Notes: generated by a model from the letters alone, not told the origin. 40,325 bases of DNA from Thiotrichaceae bacterium (GCA_027083815.1 JALWMR010000163.1:1-40325); one strand, 5' to 3'. Shown: positions 28,297 to 39,261, counted from the first letter of the stretch. Translations and numbers: made by a program.

Positions 28297-29910
28297 GTGG
28301 CAGCTAATAAGCATCTTGATTTATCGTCACTAGGACAAGGTGATAGAGAGCTTGTTGACCGTCAAAAAGAAAAAATTCTAGCCAGCCCCCAGTTTAAGTC
28401 AGCAAAACAAATGCAGCGTTTTTTTTCTTATGTCCTTGAGAAGGCATTGCATGATGAAGCGAAGGGGCTAAAACAATATACCATTGCTGTTGAAGCTTTG
28501 GGCCTTCCCGATGATTTTGATGCTGATAGTAATCCAGCAGTGCGTATTTTAGCTGGGCGAGTACGTGAAAGACTCGAAGAATATTACAAGGGCAAGGTTG
28601 AAAATACTCCCTTATATATTGAAATTCCTAAAGGGAGTTATGTCCCAACCATAAAGAGGCTAACCGATGGGGTAGCTGCGTTAGATAAAGAGCGGGATGT
28701 CGCTGAGGATAGTGAGTCACAAGGGCCTAAGCTTGGTTTATTTTGTTTTAATGATGATAAACAAAGTGAAGAAAGCAATCAGTTACTAGAGCATATTAGT
28801 GCCACATTGGCAAAAGAGCTCAGTCATTTCTTTTTTTCAAGGCTATATGTTCAAATTCCGTTTTTAAACAAAAAACGTTCTGAGCTTATTGGCAAAAAAG
28901 CAATGAAAAAATATGGAATTGATTTCACTTTGCTTTTATACATACAAGAGCTGCCAGATAATAAATATGAGTTAGTCTATCGTCTCTGGGATAATAATCT
29001 GGAGGAAGTTATAAGCTCCGAAATATTCAATGTTGCAAGAGGGCAGAGCGATAAAGAAAGAAGTTTTCTTTTAAGAAAAATCTTTGCTGTGGTTACCGAC
29101 TTTTATCAAGGCAAGTTACATCTTAACTGGGCGCGAAGGCTTCTGGCAAATGAGGAGTCTATTCCAGAAAAATATCGTGTCCTTGCTTATTATCGCTATT
29201 ATGCCGATGACCTGGGCAGAGATGCCTTTAAAAAAGCTGTTGTTCAATGTCAACGAGCACTTGAAAGGAATCCAAATGATGTAATAGCCAATATTGTTTT
29301 TGCTGATTACTGCCGGCGTGATTATGTTTATGGTTTTGATTTTATTAATAACTCACTTGAACAAGGTAAAGCGGCGGCTGAGAATGCAATTCGACTTCGC
29401 CCTGATTCCCATGAAGCCCACTATGCACTGGGGCAAATTCTGTTTTGCCAAAAGGATTGGGTTCACAGCGTAAATGAATTTAATTTGGCCAGGGATATTT
29501 GTCCAAATCATCCTGCTATAGAATATGGTACCGGGTTTCATTTTTGTTTGATGGGGCATGAGAAAGAGGGCTTAAAACTAGCAAAAAAAGCAATGGAGCT
29601 TTCTAGATATTACCCCTCATGGTTTCATATAACGCCTTTCCTGGAGTTTTATAAAAGAGAGAAATATCAAGAGGCGTTAACTGAGGCGCTAAAGATTAAG
29701 GAGCCAAAGGTCTACCATGGCCCCCTGGCAAGGTGTGCAGTTTATGGCCAGTTAGGAGAGATGGCAAAGGCCAAAAGAGAATTAAAAGAGCTACTAAATA
29801 ATGTTCCAGAATTTATGACAACGGGAAAGGGGATATTAACCCGTTTTTTAGGTTCAGAGGAACTTGCGGCTAAGGTATGGCAAGGTATCAGCAAATCATT
29901 TAAGAGCTGA
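28297..29910 (+). CDS. N-terminal winged-helix-like + C-terminal TPR protein
   Basis: N-terminal FFSYVLEKALHDEAKGLKQYTIAVEALGLPDDFDADSNPAVRILAGRVRERLEEYY...IEIPKGSYVPTI, known from adenylate-cyclase/TPR regulator-like proteins; TPR-like region LRPDSHEAHYALGQILFCQKDWVHSVNEFNLARDICPNH. Confidence 0.78.
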   Translation: MAANKHLDLSSLGQGDRELVDRQKEKILASPQFKSAKQMQRFFSYVLEKALHDEAKGLKQYTIAVEALGLPDDFDADSNPAVRILAGRVRERLEEYYKGKVENTPLYIEIPKGSYVPTIKRLTDGVAALDKERDVAEDSESQGPKLGLFCFNDDKQSEESNQLLEHISATLAKELSHFFFSRLYVQIPFLNKKRSELIGKKAMKKYGIDFTLLLYIQELPDNKYELVYRLWDNNLEEVISSEIFNVARGQSDKERSFLLRKIFAVVTDFYQGKLHLNWARRLLANEESIPEKYRVLAYYRYYADDLGRDAFKKAVVQCQRALERNPNDVIANIVFADYCRRDYVYGFDFINNSLEQGKAAAENAIRLRPDSHEAHYALGQILFCQKDWVHSVNEFNLARDICPNHPAIEYGTGFHFCLMGHEKEGLKLAKKAMELSRYYPSWFHITPFLEFYKREKYQEALTEALKIKEPKVYHGPLARCAVYGQLGEMAKAKRELKELLNNVPEFMTTGKGILTRFLGSEELAAKVWQGISKSFKS

Positions 29911-29920
29911 TTGAGATTTT

Positions 29921-29950
29921 AAAAGGGCGGTTTCATTTGCCGCCTTTAAT
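29921..29950. terminator. Terminator-like hairpin
   Basis: aaaagggcgg-tttcattt-gccgccttt downstream of the TPR gene. Confidence 0.6.
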
Positions 29951-29960
29951 CAGCGTCTCC

Positions 29961-30353
29961 TTAAGTGGCATCAAGATCAAATGCTTTTATTATTTTACTT
30001 TCCAGGTTGTTTTCATTAATCAACTTGTTAAATCGGCGGATACATGTTTCGCTTGGGATCACCCCTTTTTCCATATCAATTAGCGCAAAGTCTCGTAACA
30101 CTTCAATTTGAAATAAGGCCTCTTCTATACTCGATGGATTCATTCCATAGCGTAACTGTAAGAAATAAATTCTTATCAATGTTTCTACACTTATTAGGTT
30201 GTTCCCAATATTGGACTCCAGAAAATCGGGTTCAATCAAATCAACAAGCCCCTGCCAGGAAATCCTGCTTTCAAGTTCTTGCAATTGCATAAAGCGAAAC
30301 TTGCTGTCGGTCACGGCTTCTGACATGCGAGCCATTATTGTAGATCGTAGCAT
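29961..30353 (-). pseudogene. IS5-family transposase N-terminal (DUF772-like) remnant
   Basis: LISVETLIRIYFLQLRYGMNPSSIEEALFQIEVLRDFALIDMEKGVIPSETCIRRFNKLINENNL; ends before any DDE catalytic core. Confidence 0.75.
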
Positions 30354-30456
30354 GACACACCCACTTATTTTTTAGGCTGGGTGATTCAATATAAAGTGTT
30401 TATAAATTATTAATAGTAACAACGGCGATGTTACGGTATCGGGTGAACCGGGAAAT

Positions 30457-31704
30457 TTATTTATTATTACTATTCAGCAAGGCACTGGTGAATTCGTTGG
30501 CATCAAATTCTTGTAAATCATCAATTGACTCACCGACCCCGACATAACGAACCGGAATGCCGGTTTGTTCCGCCATGGCAAACAGAATTCCGCCTTTTGC
30601 TGTGCCATCCAGTTTTGTTACAGTAATTCCGGTAAGACCTAGGGCGTTATTAAACTCTTTTGCCTGAGCCAGGGCATTTTGGCCAATACTGGCATCAACA
30701 ATGAGCATGACTTCGTGAGGAGAGCTTGGATCAATTTTTTGCATGACACGTTTAACTTTTTTCAGCTCTTCCATCAAATTGGTTTGGGTATGCAAACGGC
30801 CAGCCGTATCCGCTAGTAACACATCAATATTTTTTGCTTTAGCTGATTCCATTGCGTCATAAATCACAGAGGCGCTGTCAGAGCCGGTTCCTTGTGCGAC
30901 GACGGGAATATTATTTCGCTCTCCCCAAACTTGCAGTTGTTCAACAGCTGCAGCGCGGAAGGTGTCCCCAGCCGCCAACATCACAGATTTACCTTCATTT
31001 TGGAATTTTTTGGCAAGCTTGCCAATAGTTGTTGTTTTGCCAGCACCATTGATGCCTACCATTAAGATCACCGTTGGCTTGTTGTTGCTGTCGATTTCTA
31101 GCGGTTTTGAAATAGGCTGTAGGATCTGCGTCATTTCTTCAAATAGCGCTTTCATTAAAGCATCAACATCATTTAATTCGTTGCGAGATGATCGTTTGGT
31201 CAAATCTTCAATTATACGTTGAGTGGCATCAATGCCAACATCCGCCATCAAGAGACGTGTTTCTAGTTCTTCCAGGGCTTCATCGTCAATTTTCTTCTTG
31301 CCAAGAACCAGCGAGCTAATGCCTTCTGTCAAGTTAGTACTTGTTTTAGATAAGCCTGAGCGTAGGCGCTTGAAGAGGCCTTTTTTTTCTTTGTTCTCGG
31401 TTTCTGGCTTTGACTCTGAAGGGCTTGCTGTATTATTAGCTATATTTTCAACAGTTTGTTGTGTCTCGGTCGGAACTTCTCCTGAATGAGGAGGCTCTAA
31501 CGGTTCTGTCTGATCTTCATGGTTGTCATCTAATCGTTTGTCCATATTGTGAGGATCAGCATCGTCGGTTTTTTCCGGGGCTGTGTCAGTTTCAAGAAGA
31601 GTGTCTGTTTCTTGAGTTGAGCTTTGATCCAGGCTTTCCTCAATTTTGTCACCCGCTTGTTGCTGGTCTTTTACTTGCTTTTTTTTCTTAAATAGGCGAA
31701 ACAT
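30457..31704 (-). CDS. ftsY: Signal recognition particle receptor FtsY
   Basis: VGINGAGKTTTIGKLAKKFQNEGKSVMLAAGDTFRAAAVEQL, ADTAGRLHTQTNLMEELKKV, TKLDGTAKGG. Confidence 0.97.
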   Translation of the reverse strand: MFRLFKKKKQVKDQQQAGDKIEESLDQSSTQETDTLLETDTAPEKTDDADPHNMDKRLDDNHEDQTEPLEPPHSGEVPTETQQTVENIANNTASPSESKPETENKEKKGLFKRLRSGLSKTSTNLTEGISSLVLGKKKIDDEALEELETRLLMADVGIDATQRIIEDLTKRSSRNELNDVDALMKALFEEMTQILQPISKPLEIDSNNKPTVILMVGINGAGKTTTIGKLAKKFQNEGKSVMLAAGDTFRAAAVEQLQVWGERNNIPVVAQGTGSDSASVIYDAMESAKAKNIDVLLADTAGRLHTQTNLMEELKKVKRVMQKIDPSSPHEVMLIVDASIGQNALAQAKEFNNALGLTGITVTKLDGTAKGGILFAMAEQTGIPVRYVGVGESIDDLQEFDANEFTSALLNSNNK

Positions 31705-31750
31705 CGTTTATACTACTTTTTTAAGGTTATCGGATATTGTGCAAAAAATA

Positions 31751-33178
31751 ATGAATATAAGTTTATCAGTTGCGAGTCAAGCTCGTATTAATTTTTTACT
31801 AACCTTTTTATTACTGTTTTCTTTGTTGCTCTTTTCCAGTACGACCTTGGCTAAGGAGGCCTCTTCAAAACAATCCAGTCCAGTGCATGAATATAAACTG
31901 GATAATGGTATGAAGATATTGGTTAAGCAGGATAAAAGAGCACCCGTTGCCGTGATTCAGGTTTGGTACAAAATAGGTACTAGTTATGAGCACGAAGGTA
32001 TAACCGGGCTTTCTCATGCGCTTGAGCATATGATGTTTAAAGGCACTAAAAAGCATAAGTCAGGCGAGTTTGAAAAAATGGTTTCTGCCATTGGAGCGCG
32101 TAATAATGCTTTTACCTCTCAAGACTATACGGCTTATTACGAAGTGCTAGCTAATGATAAATTAGAAACTGCTCTTGAAATAGAAGCTGACCGTATGCGT
32201 AATCTCATTTTTGATCCAGAAGAGTTCAAAAAAGAGATTAACGTAGTCAAAGAAGAAAGACGTTGGCGCACAGACGATAAGCCGACCTCCTTAATGCGGG
32301 AACAGTTTAACGCAGTCGCTTTTTTAAATAGTCCTTATCGTGCCCCGGTTATTGGCTGGATGGTTGATTTGGAGGGTATGAAGCTGGATGATGCCAAAGC
32401 CTGGTATAAAAAGTGGTATACGCCTAATAATGCGACTCTGGTGGTTGTAGGTGATGTCAACCCGGATGAAGTTTACGCCATGGCCAAGAAGTATTTTGGC
32501 GTTTATAAAAGCAATCCCTTGCCAGAGGTAAAAGCACGTACAGAAGTCGAACAGAAAGGTGTTCGTAATATCATTTTAAAATTGCCAGCAAAATTGGCGA
32601 GCCTGAGAATGGGCTTTAAAACACCCGGCATGATTTCTGCCAAACAAGGCAAAGTGCCACAATGGGAGCCTTATGCGCTTGAAGTGCTGGCGAATATTTT
32701 AGATGGTGGCGATAGTGCCCGTTTTGCTAAAAACCTGATTAGAGGAAAATCTATAGCAGCAGGCGCTGGCGCTGGTTATTATGGCTACGGTCGCCTTCCA
32801 AATATGTTGGTAATAACTGGCACACCTGCTAAAGATGTTGAAACAGGTAAATTGAAAAAGGCCTTGCTGGATGAGATAGAGGTATTGAAAACAGAGCTAG
32901 TTAGTGAGAAAGAGCTCAAGCGAGTCAAGGCGCAAGTGATTGCGGGTGAGGTCTATGAACGTGACTCAATAGAACATATGGCAACTTTGCTAGGCTCACT
33001 TGAATCGGTTGGCTTAGGTCATCAATATATGGATGAATATGTTCCGGGCGTGTTGGCGGTAACCGCTCAACAAATACAGGATGTGGCAAAAAAATATCTT
33101 ATTGACGAACATTTGACCATTGCCGAACTCGTCCCACAGCCGCTGAATAAGAAAGTAAAAGAAGGAGCTGCTAAATAA
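31751..33178 (+). CDS. M16 family zinc peptidase
   Basis: HALEHMMFKGT (HxxEH) ; likely start MNISLSVASQ at 31751 (ORF 31646-33178). Confidence 0.93.
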   Translation: MNISLSVASQARINFLLTFLLLFSLLLFSSTTLAKEASSKQSSPVHEYKLDNGMKILVKQDKRAPVAVIQVWYKIGTSYEHEGITGLSHALEHMMFKGTKKHKSGEFEKMVSAIGARNNAFTSQDYTAYYEVLANDKLETALEIEADRMRNLIFDPEEFKKEINVVKEERRWRTDDKPTSLMREQFNAVAFLNSPYRAPVIGWMVDLEGMKLDDAKAWYKKWYTPNNATLVVVGDVNPDEVYAMAKKYFGVYKSNPLPEVKARTEVEQKGVRNIILKLPAKLASLRMGFKTPGMISAKQGKVPQWEPYALEVLANILDGGDSARFAKNLIRGKSIAAGAGAGYYGYGRLPNMLVITGTPAKDVETGKLKKALLDEIEVLKTELVSEKELKRVKAQVIAGEVYERDSIEHMATLLGSLESVGLGHQYMDEYVPGVLAVTAQQIQDVAKKYLIDEHLTIAELVPQPLNKKVKEGAAK

Positions 33179-34575
33179 TGAAATCCTTTAAAGTTATTTT
33201 GGTCATATTCACTTTATTCCTAAGTCAATTAGTAGCAGCTGCACCTAAAATTGAAAACTGGGTAACAGATTCAGGTCTGCGTGTTTATTTTGTGCACGTG
33301 CCAGAATTGCCCATGCTTGATTTGCGTCTGACTTTTGCCGGTGGTAGTGCCTATGATGGCGATAAACCGGGCTTGTCGGGCATGGTAACCAGCATGTTAA
33401 GCAAAGGTGCTGCAGGCTTGAATGCGGATCAAATTGCAGAAGCGTTTGAATCTGTCGGGGCCGAGCTATCAAGTGGTTCAGCGCGTGATATGGCATGGAT
33501 TAGTCTGCGAACATTAACGTTGGATGAGCAGTTAAAATCAGCACTGGCGAGTTGGCAGAAGATAGTTGAAAAGCCTGATTTTCCAGAAGAGGATTTTGCC
33601 CGCCTAAAAAAGCAGGCGCTGGTCGGCTTGCAGGCTGAAAAGCAAAACCCCGGTTCAATAGCCAGCAAAGCTTTTTATAAAAACCTGTATGGTGATCATC
33701 CCTATGCTTCACCACAAAATGGCACTGAAGAAAGTGTTAAGGCAATGACGCTTGCTGATGTGAAAAGCTTTTATAATCAGTATTTTGTTAATAAAAATGG
33801 TTTGCTTTCAATTGTTGGTGCAATTTCAAAGGATCAGGCAAAAGAGATAGCGGATCGGGTATCAAAAGCTTTGCTCAGCAATGGTCGTGGTCAGGGTGAA
33901 AAAGCAGTACCTATTCCTGAGGTTAAACCACTTCAAGCTGCCAAAGAAATACGTATCCCGTTCCCTTCAACCCAAGCTCATGTGATGATGGGGCAGCCGG
34001 GTGACAAGCGTGGTGATAAAGATTATTTTTCGCTTTATCTGGGTAACCATAATCTCGGCGGAAGTGGTTTTACCTCGCGTTTAATGAAAGAGGTTAGGGT
34101 TAAGCGTGGTTTGTCTTACAGTGTTTATTCTTATTTTATTCCAATGCGAGAAAAAGGCCCCTTTATGGTTGGTTTGCAAACCAAGCTATCGCAAACGGAT
34201 GAAGCAATAAAGGTTGCTCGTGATGTGCTTAAAAAGTTTCAAAAAGAAGGGCCATCCGAAGAAGACTTAAAGGCGTCCAAAATGAATATTATTGGCGGCT
34301 TTCCTCTTCGTACTGCAAGCAATGATGACATTATTGGTTATCTTGCAATGATCGGTTTTTATAATCTGCCATTGAACTATCTGGATAAATTCACCGAGAA
34401 TGTCAATAAAGTGACCCGCGATGAAGTAGTCGATGCCTTTAAGCGTCGTGTTCATCTGGACAAAATGCTAACCGTTATTGTAGGTGGCAAACCAAAAGAC
34501 GCAGATACCGATACAAACGAAGCGACAAAAACCGCAGCGGAAAAAAATGTCACGCCCGCGAAAGCCAAAAAATAA
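33178..34575 (+). CDS. M16 family peptidase-like protein, non-catalytic subunit type
   Basis: M16 fold (FAGGSAYDGDKPGLSGMVTSML...), lacks HxxEH; paired with preceding M16 gene. Confidence 0.9.
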   Translation: MKSFKVILVIFTLFLSQLVAAAPKIENWVTDSGLRVYFVHVPELPMLDLRLTFAGGSAYDGDKPGLSGMVTSMLSKGAAGLNADQIAEAFESVGAELSSGSARDMAWISLRTLTLDEQLKSALASWQKIVEKPDFPEEDFARLKKQALVGLQAEKQNPGSIASKAFYKNLYGDHPYASPQNGTEESVKAMTLADVKSFYNQYFVNKNGLLSIVGAISKDQAKEIADRVSKALLSNGRGQGEKAVPIPEVKPLQAAKEIRIPFPSTQAHVMMGQPGDKRGDKDYFSLYLGNHNLGGSGFTSRLMKEVRVKRGLSYSVYSYFIPMREKGPFMVGLQTKLSQTDEAIKVARDVLKKFQKEGPSEEDLKASKMNIIGGFPLRTASNDDIIGYLAMIGFYNLPLNYLDKFTENVNKVTRDEVVDAFKRRVHLDKMLTVIVGGKPKDADTDTNEATKTAAEKNVTPAKAKK

Positions 34576-35152
34576 ACCTGCTCGCTCAAATATCCTGCGT
34601 ATTATTGGTGGACAGTGGCGTAGCCGAAAGCTTTCTTTTCCTGATGCGCCGGGGCTTAGGCCGACCCCGGATCGAATTCGGGAAACACTGTTTAACTGGC
34701 TACAGGCTGATATTCATGGCGCACGCTGTCTTGACCTGTTTGCCGGCAGTGGGGCACTCGGTATTGAAGCACTCTCAAGGGGTGCGGACAACGTCGCTTT
34801 TGTGGATACTCAAAAAAATGCAGTTAGTCAGTTGCAACAAAATCTGGCCTTGCTAAAAGTGGATCAGGACAATGCTCAGGTTTACCAGCTCGATGCTAAA
34901 GTCTACTTGCAAAATCAAGCCAGGGTAGATGCACCTTTTGATATTGTCTTTCTTGATCCACCTTACCGCAAGGGGCTTTTAAATGACGCACTAAGGCTTT
35001 TACAGAAAAAAAGCTTGTTAACAAAAAACAATCTGATCTACCTTGAGCATGAGTCAGAAGAATCCTACTGCTGGGAAGACTATGGCGTGCGTATCTTAAA
35101 AGAAGCTCAGTCGGGACAGGTAAAAAGCTTTTTAATGAGCGTTGATCTGTAA
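34547..35152 (+). CDS. rsmD: 16S rRNA (guanine966-N2)-methyltransferase RsmD
   Basis: LRIIGGQWRSRKLSFPDAPGLRPTPDRIRETLFNWLQ, CLDLFAGSGALGIEALSRGA, FLDPPY; start chosen at MSRPRK (ORF 34484-35152). Confidence 0.94.
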   Translation: MSRPRKPKNKPARSNILRIIGGQWRSRKLSFPDAPGLRPTPDRIRETLFNWLQADIHGARCLDLFAGSGALGIEALSRGADNVAFVDTQKNAVSQLQQNLALLKVDQDNAQVYQLDAKVYLQNQARVDAPFDIVFLDPPYRKGLLNDALRLLQKKSLLTKNNLIYLEHESEESYCWEDYGVRILKEAQSGQVKSFLMSVDL

Positions 35153-35167
35153 TGATGTAACATTTCG

Positions 35168-35278
35168 GAGAAAAGTGGCAAAAAGGTAGGGGGTGTACTT
35201 TTAAATACTTAATTTCATTAAAAGCTATCTGAAAAGATCAATAGAAAGTACACCCCCACCCCTTTTGCCACTTTTCTC
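35168..35278. repeat. Inverted pair of the G-tract motif (34-bp arms)
   Basis: GAGAAAAGTGGCAAAAAGGTAGGGGGTGTACTTT ... AAAGTACACCCCCACCCCTTTTGCCACTTTTCTC, between convergent rsmD and SafE-like gene. Confidence 0.85.
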
Positions 35279-35287
35279 TGGCAGGGC

Positions 35288-35974
35288 TTAAAAAAAGCTC
35301 CTAAATAGCGTTAAAACGCCCATCCCGACAACCAGTAAGCCCGCTACCAGGCGAACTGTTGGGTTTTTTACCCATTTAGCCAAACGTGTGGCAATAACGC
35401 CCATGGCAAGTAGGTTTGGCAGTGTTCCCAGGCCAAAAGCGAGCATAATAAGCGCACCTTGCAAGGCGCTTCCGGCTGAAAGCGTCCAGATTAATGCTGT
35501 GTAAACCAATCCGCAAGGTAGCCAGCCCCAAAGAAAGCCTAAGGGTATTGCTTGTTGAAAACCTGTGACGGGCATGAATTTCCTGGTAAGAGGCTGGATA
35601 TGTTTCCAAAGGTGTCCACCCACGGCTTCTATTTTGCTGATACCTTGCCAAAGCCCGGCAAGGTATAGGCCAAGCGCAATCATAAAGAGTGATGCTATCA
35701 CGGCCAGAACTTGTTTGGCGGTTTGAATGCCGGTTAGATCAACCAGTGATGAGCCAAGAAATGCCACAATAGCGCCGGCTACAACATAGCCTGAAATTCG
35801 TCCAATGTTGTAGCCTAGCATAATGGCCAGTTGTGATGAGTTTGATTTCTCTTTTGAAACACCAAGGGTTAATGCGCCGACAATACCACCGCACATGCCA
35901 AAACAATGCACACCACCCAGCAAGCCGGTGATAAATGCAACCAGATACTGGGAGTGGTTAAGCCATTCAGGCAT
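35288..35974 (-). CDS. Sulfite exporter TauE/SafE (UreH-like, DsbD-like TM) family protein
   Basis: FITGLLGGVHCFGMCGGIVGALTLG, IPLGFLWGWLPCGLVYTALIWTLSAGSALQGALIMLAFGLGTLPNLLAMG. Confidence 0.9.
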   Translation of the reverse strand: MPEWLNHSQYLVAFITGLLGGVHCFGMCGGIVGALTLGVSKEKSNSSQLAIMLGYNIGRISGYVVAGAIVAFLGSSLVDLTGIQTAKQVLAVIASLFMIALGLYLAGLWQGISKIEAVGGHLWKHIQPLTRKFMPVTGFQQAIPLGFLWGWLPCGLVYTALIWTLSAGSALQGALIMLAFGLGTLPNLLAMGVIATRLAKWVKNPTVRLVAGLLVVGMGVLTLFRSFF

Positions 35975-35992
35975 GTGAATTAAATGACTTGA

Positions 35993-36310
35993 TTAATTGA
36001 TTGTTTGGCGCGGTAGGTAATGTCCGGCATCAAAATCTTCGAAAATATCATCCACCATTGGGTGGTCAATTTTTTCTTTTGACGAATCGACATAGATATT
36101 TTGTTCAGATACATAGGCCATTGAGCCTTCTTCATCAACAAGCACATGATACCAAGGTGCATTTTTGGCTGGCTCATTGGTGGTGTGTTGGTCATACCAG
36201 TCATCAGAGCCTTGATAATCTGCGTCAACATCGACAATTACGCCGCGAAACTGGTGATCTCTGTGGATAATAATGTCACCGATGTTAAATCCTGCTCGTA
36301 AAATTGTCAT
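35993..36310 (-). CDS. hspQ: Heat shock protein HspQ
   Basis: FNIGDIIIHRDHQFRGVIVDVDADYQGSDDWYD...PWYHVLVDEEGSMAYVSEQNI. Confidence 0.9.
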   Translation of the reverse strand: MTILRAGFNIGDIIIHRDHQFRGVIVDVDADYQGSDDWYDQHTTNEPAKNAPWYHVLVDEEGSMAYVSEQNIYVDSSKEKIDHPMVDDIFEDFDAGHYLPRQTIN

Positions 36311-36440
36311 GGTTATACCCCGCTATTAAACTGATTGTGCATTATATCTGAATTCGTGACTTCGCTGTGCTGCATATAATTACGAATTCGGATTTATATA
36401 ATACAAACGTATGGTTTGATTGTTTAGTTTCAATAGCCTT

Positions 36441-37709
36441 TTATTGTTTTTCTTTTTCAGCTTCTTTTTCTACTTCCGCTTTTATCTTTTTAATGAGTGT
36501 TAGGCGACGCTTGTGTAGTTCATCTGAAATGGCTTTTTTCTCAAAGCCCGCTTTAATAATGTCTTGAACATTGATAGCAGCAGCTTCTTTTCTGATCCGA
36601 GAAAAAAAAGGCGCTTGCTGATAATCATAGCCTTCATAGCCGGGTCGCCCGTGACTATCTGCAATGCATGCCAACAAAAACTTTTTAAAACGCTCGGGTT
36701 TACGAAAGGCATCCGTTTTGTTCAAGACTTTAAGGAGTGTTTTGGGTTTTTCCTCAAAAGCGCGGTGAATATGGGTATGATAGCGCGTGGTAATTTCTGC
36801 CAGTTGGCGATATTCATTGGGTATCTTGTAGCGTTTGCATAAATCAACAAGCAAATGATAGCCGCGCTCTTCGTGATTATAGTGGTGGGGCAGGATTTTT
36901 TTGGGTGTGGTGCCTTTTCCCAGATCATGAGTCAAGGCGGCAAAGCGGACAACAGGGTCTTTGCTCAGTAAACAGGATTGCTGTAATACCATTAACGTGT
37001 GGATGCCCGAATCGACTTCGGGGTGGTACTCCACAGGTTGTGGCACACCAAATAAGCGGTCGATTTCAGGGAAAAGAACTTTGAGTGCGCCACACTCGCG
37101 TAATACTTCTATAAAAACTTCGGGCGCTGGTTCACGCAATGCTTTTTCCATTTCTTGCCAGACTCGCTCTGGAACCAGCGCATTGATCTCGCCATTTCTT
37201 ACCATATTTTTCATGAGTTTCATGGTGGTGCCAGCAACGTGAAAACCTAAGGGTGAAAAGCGGGCAGCAAAACGGGCAATACGCAAGATTCTTACCGGGT
37301 CTTCAGCGAAAGCGGGTGAGACATGACGCAGTATTTTATTGTGCAAATCCTTTTGACCGTTCACATAGTCAATAATGTTGCCATGTTCATCTTCAGCCAG
37401 TGCATTGATGGTTAGGTCACGACGTTTTACATCTTGCTCAAGGGTTACATCACTATCTGCATGAAACTGAAAGCCGTGATAACCTGTCGCTGTCTTGCGT
37501 TCTGTTCTTGCCAGGGCGTATTCTTCATGTGTTTCAGGATGTAAGAACACGGGGAAATCTTTACCCACAGGGGTAAAACCCTTGTTGAGCATATCATCGG
37601 GTGTTGCACCTGTTACAACCCAGTCATGATCTTTTATGGGTAAGCCTAATAATTTGTCTCTTACGGCACCGCCGACTAAGTACGTTCTCATCGCTAAATT
37701 ATAACTCAA
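36441..37709 (-). CDS. cca: Multifunctional CCA tRNA nucleotidyltransferase with HD domain
   Basis: MRTYLVGGAVRDKLLGLPIKDHDWVVTGATPDDML, RRDLTINALAED, FAALTHDLGKG; ORF opens at MSYNLAMRTY. Confidence 0.95.
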   Translation of the reverse strand: MSYNLAMRTYLVGGAVRDKLLGLPIKDHDWVVTGATPDDMLNKGFTPVGKDFPVFLHPETHEEYALARTERKTATGYHGFQFHADSDVTLEQDVKRRDLTINALAEDEHGNIIDYVNGQKDLHNKILRHVSPAFAEDPVRILRIARFAARFSPLGFHVAGTTMKLMKNMVRNGEINALVPERVWQEMEKALREPAPEVFIEVLRECGALKVLFPEIDRLFGVPQPVEYHPEVDSGIHTLMVLQQSCLLSKDPVVRFAALTHDLGKGTTPKKILPHHYNHEERGYHLLVDLCKRYKIPNEYRQLAEITTRYHTHIHRAFEEKPKTLLKVLNKTDAFRKPERFKKFLLACIADSHGRPGYEGYDYQQAPFFSRIRKEAAAINVQDIIKAGFEKKAISDELHKRRLTLIKKIKAEVEKEAEKEKQ

Positions 37710-37840
37710 CTAGATAATCTTAAACGCCTTTTTTTGGTTTATAAGTATTTAAGCAGCCTCTTATAAACTATTGATTAATCAGTTTTTATTGACTATTAGA
37801 GGGATTTGTGATGTGATCCACTGATCCCCTTGAGAGATAA

Positions 37841-37867
37841 TAATATTCAGTGTCCATCTGAATATTA
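37841..37867. promoter_or_regulatory. Perfect 10-bp inverted repeat upstream of sqr
   Basis: TAATATTCAG-tgtccat-CTGAATATTA, about 100 bp 5' of sqr. Confidence 0.6.
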
Positions 37868-37964
37868 ACCTGAATTCAAAAAGATAAACGGTATTTTAGA
37901 GTACCTGTTAAAAACATATTTAAAGCACGTATTTAAAAAACTATAACCACACACTAAGGAGTAA

Positions 37965-39242
<1,278 letters not shown>

Positions 39243-39261
39243 GCTCAAATCATTACAGTTC

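Noticed and set aside
31646-31750. N-terminal extension of the first M16 peptidase (MSPACCWSFTCFFF...)
   Set aside because: Overlaps the ftsY start on the opposite strand; the Met at 31751 followed by a signal peptide is a better start.
36350-36402. GAATTCGT/ACGAATTC inverted repeat upstream of hspQ as an operator
   Set aside because: Arms are short and the spacer is long; it could be chance in AT-rich DNA.
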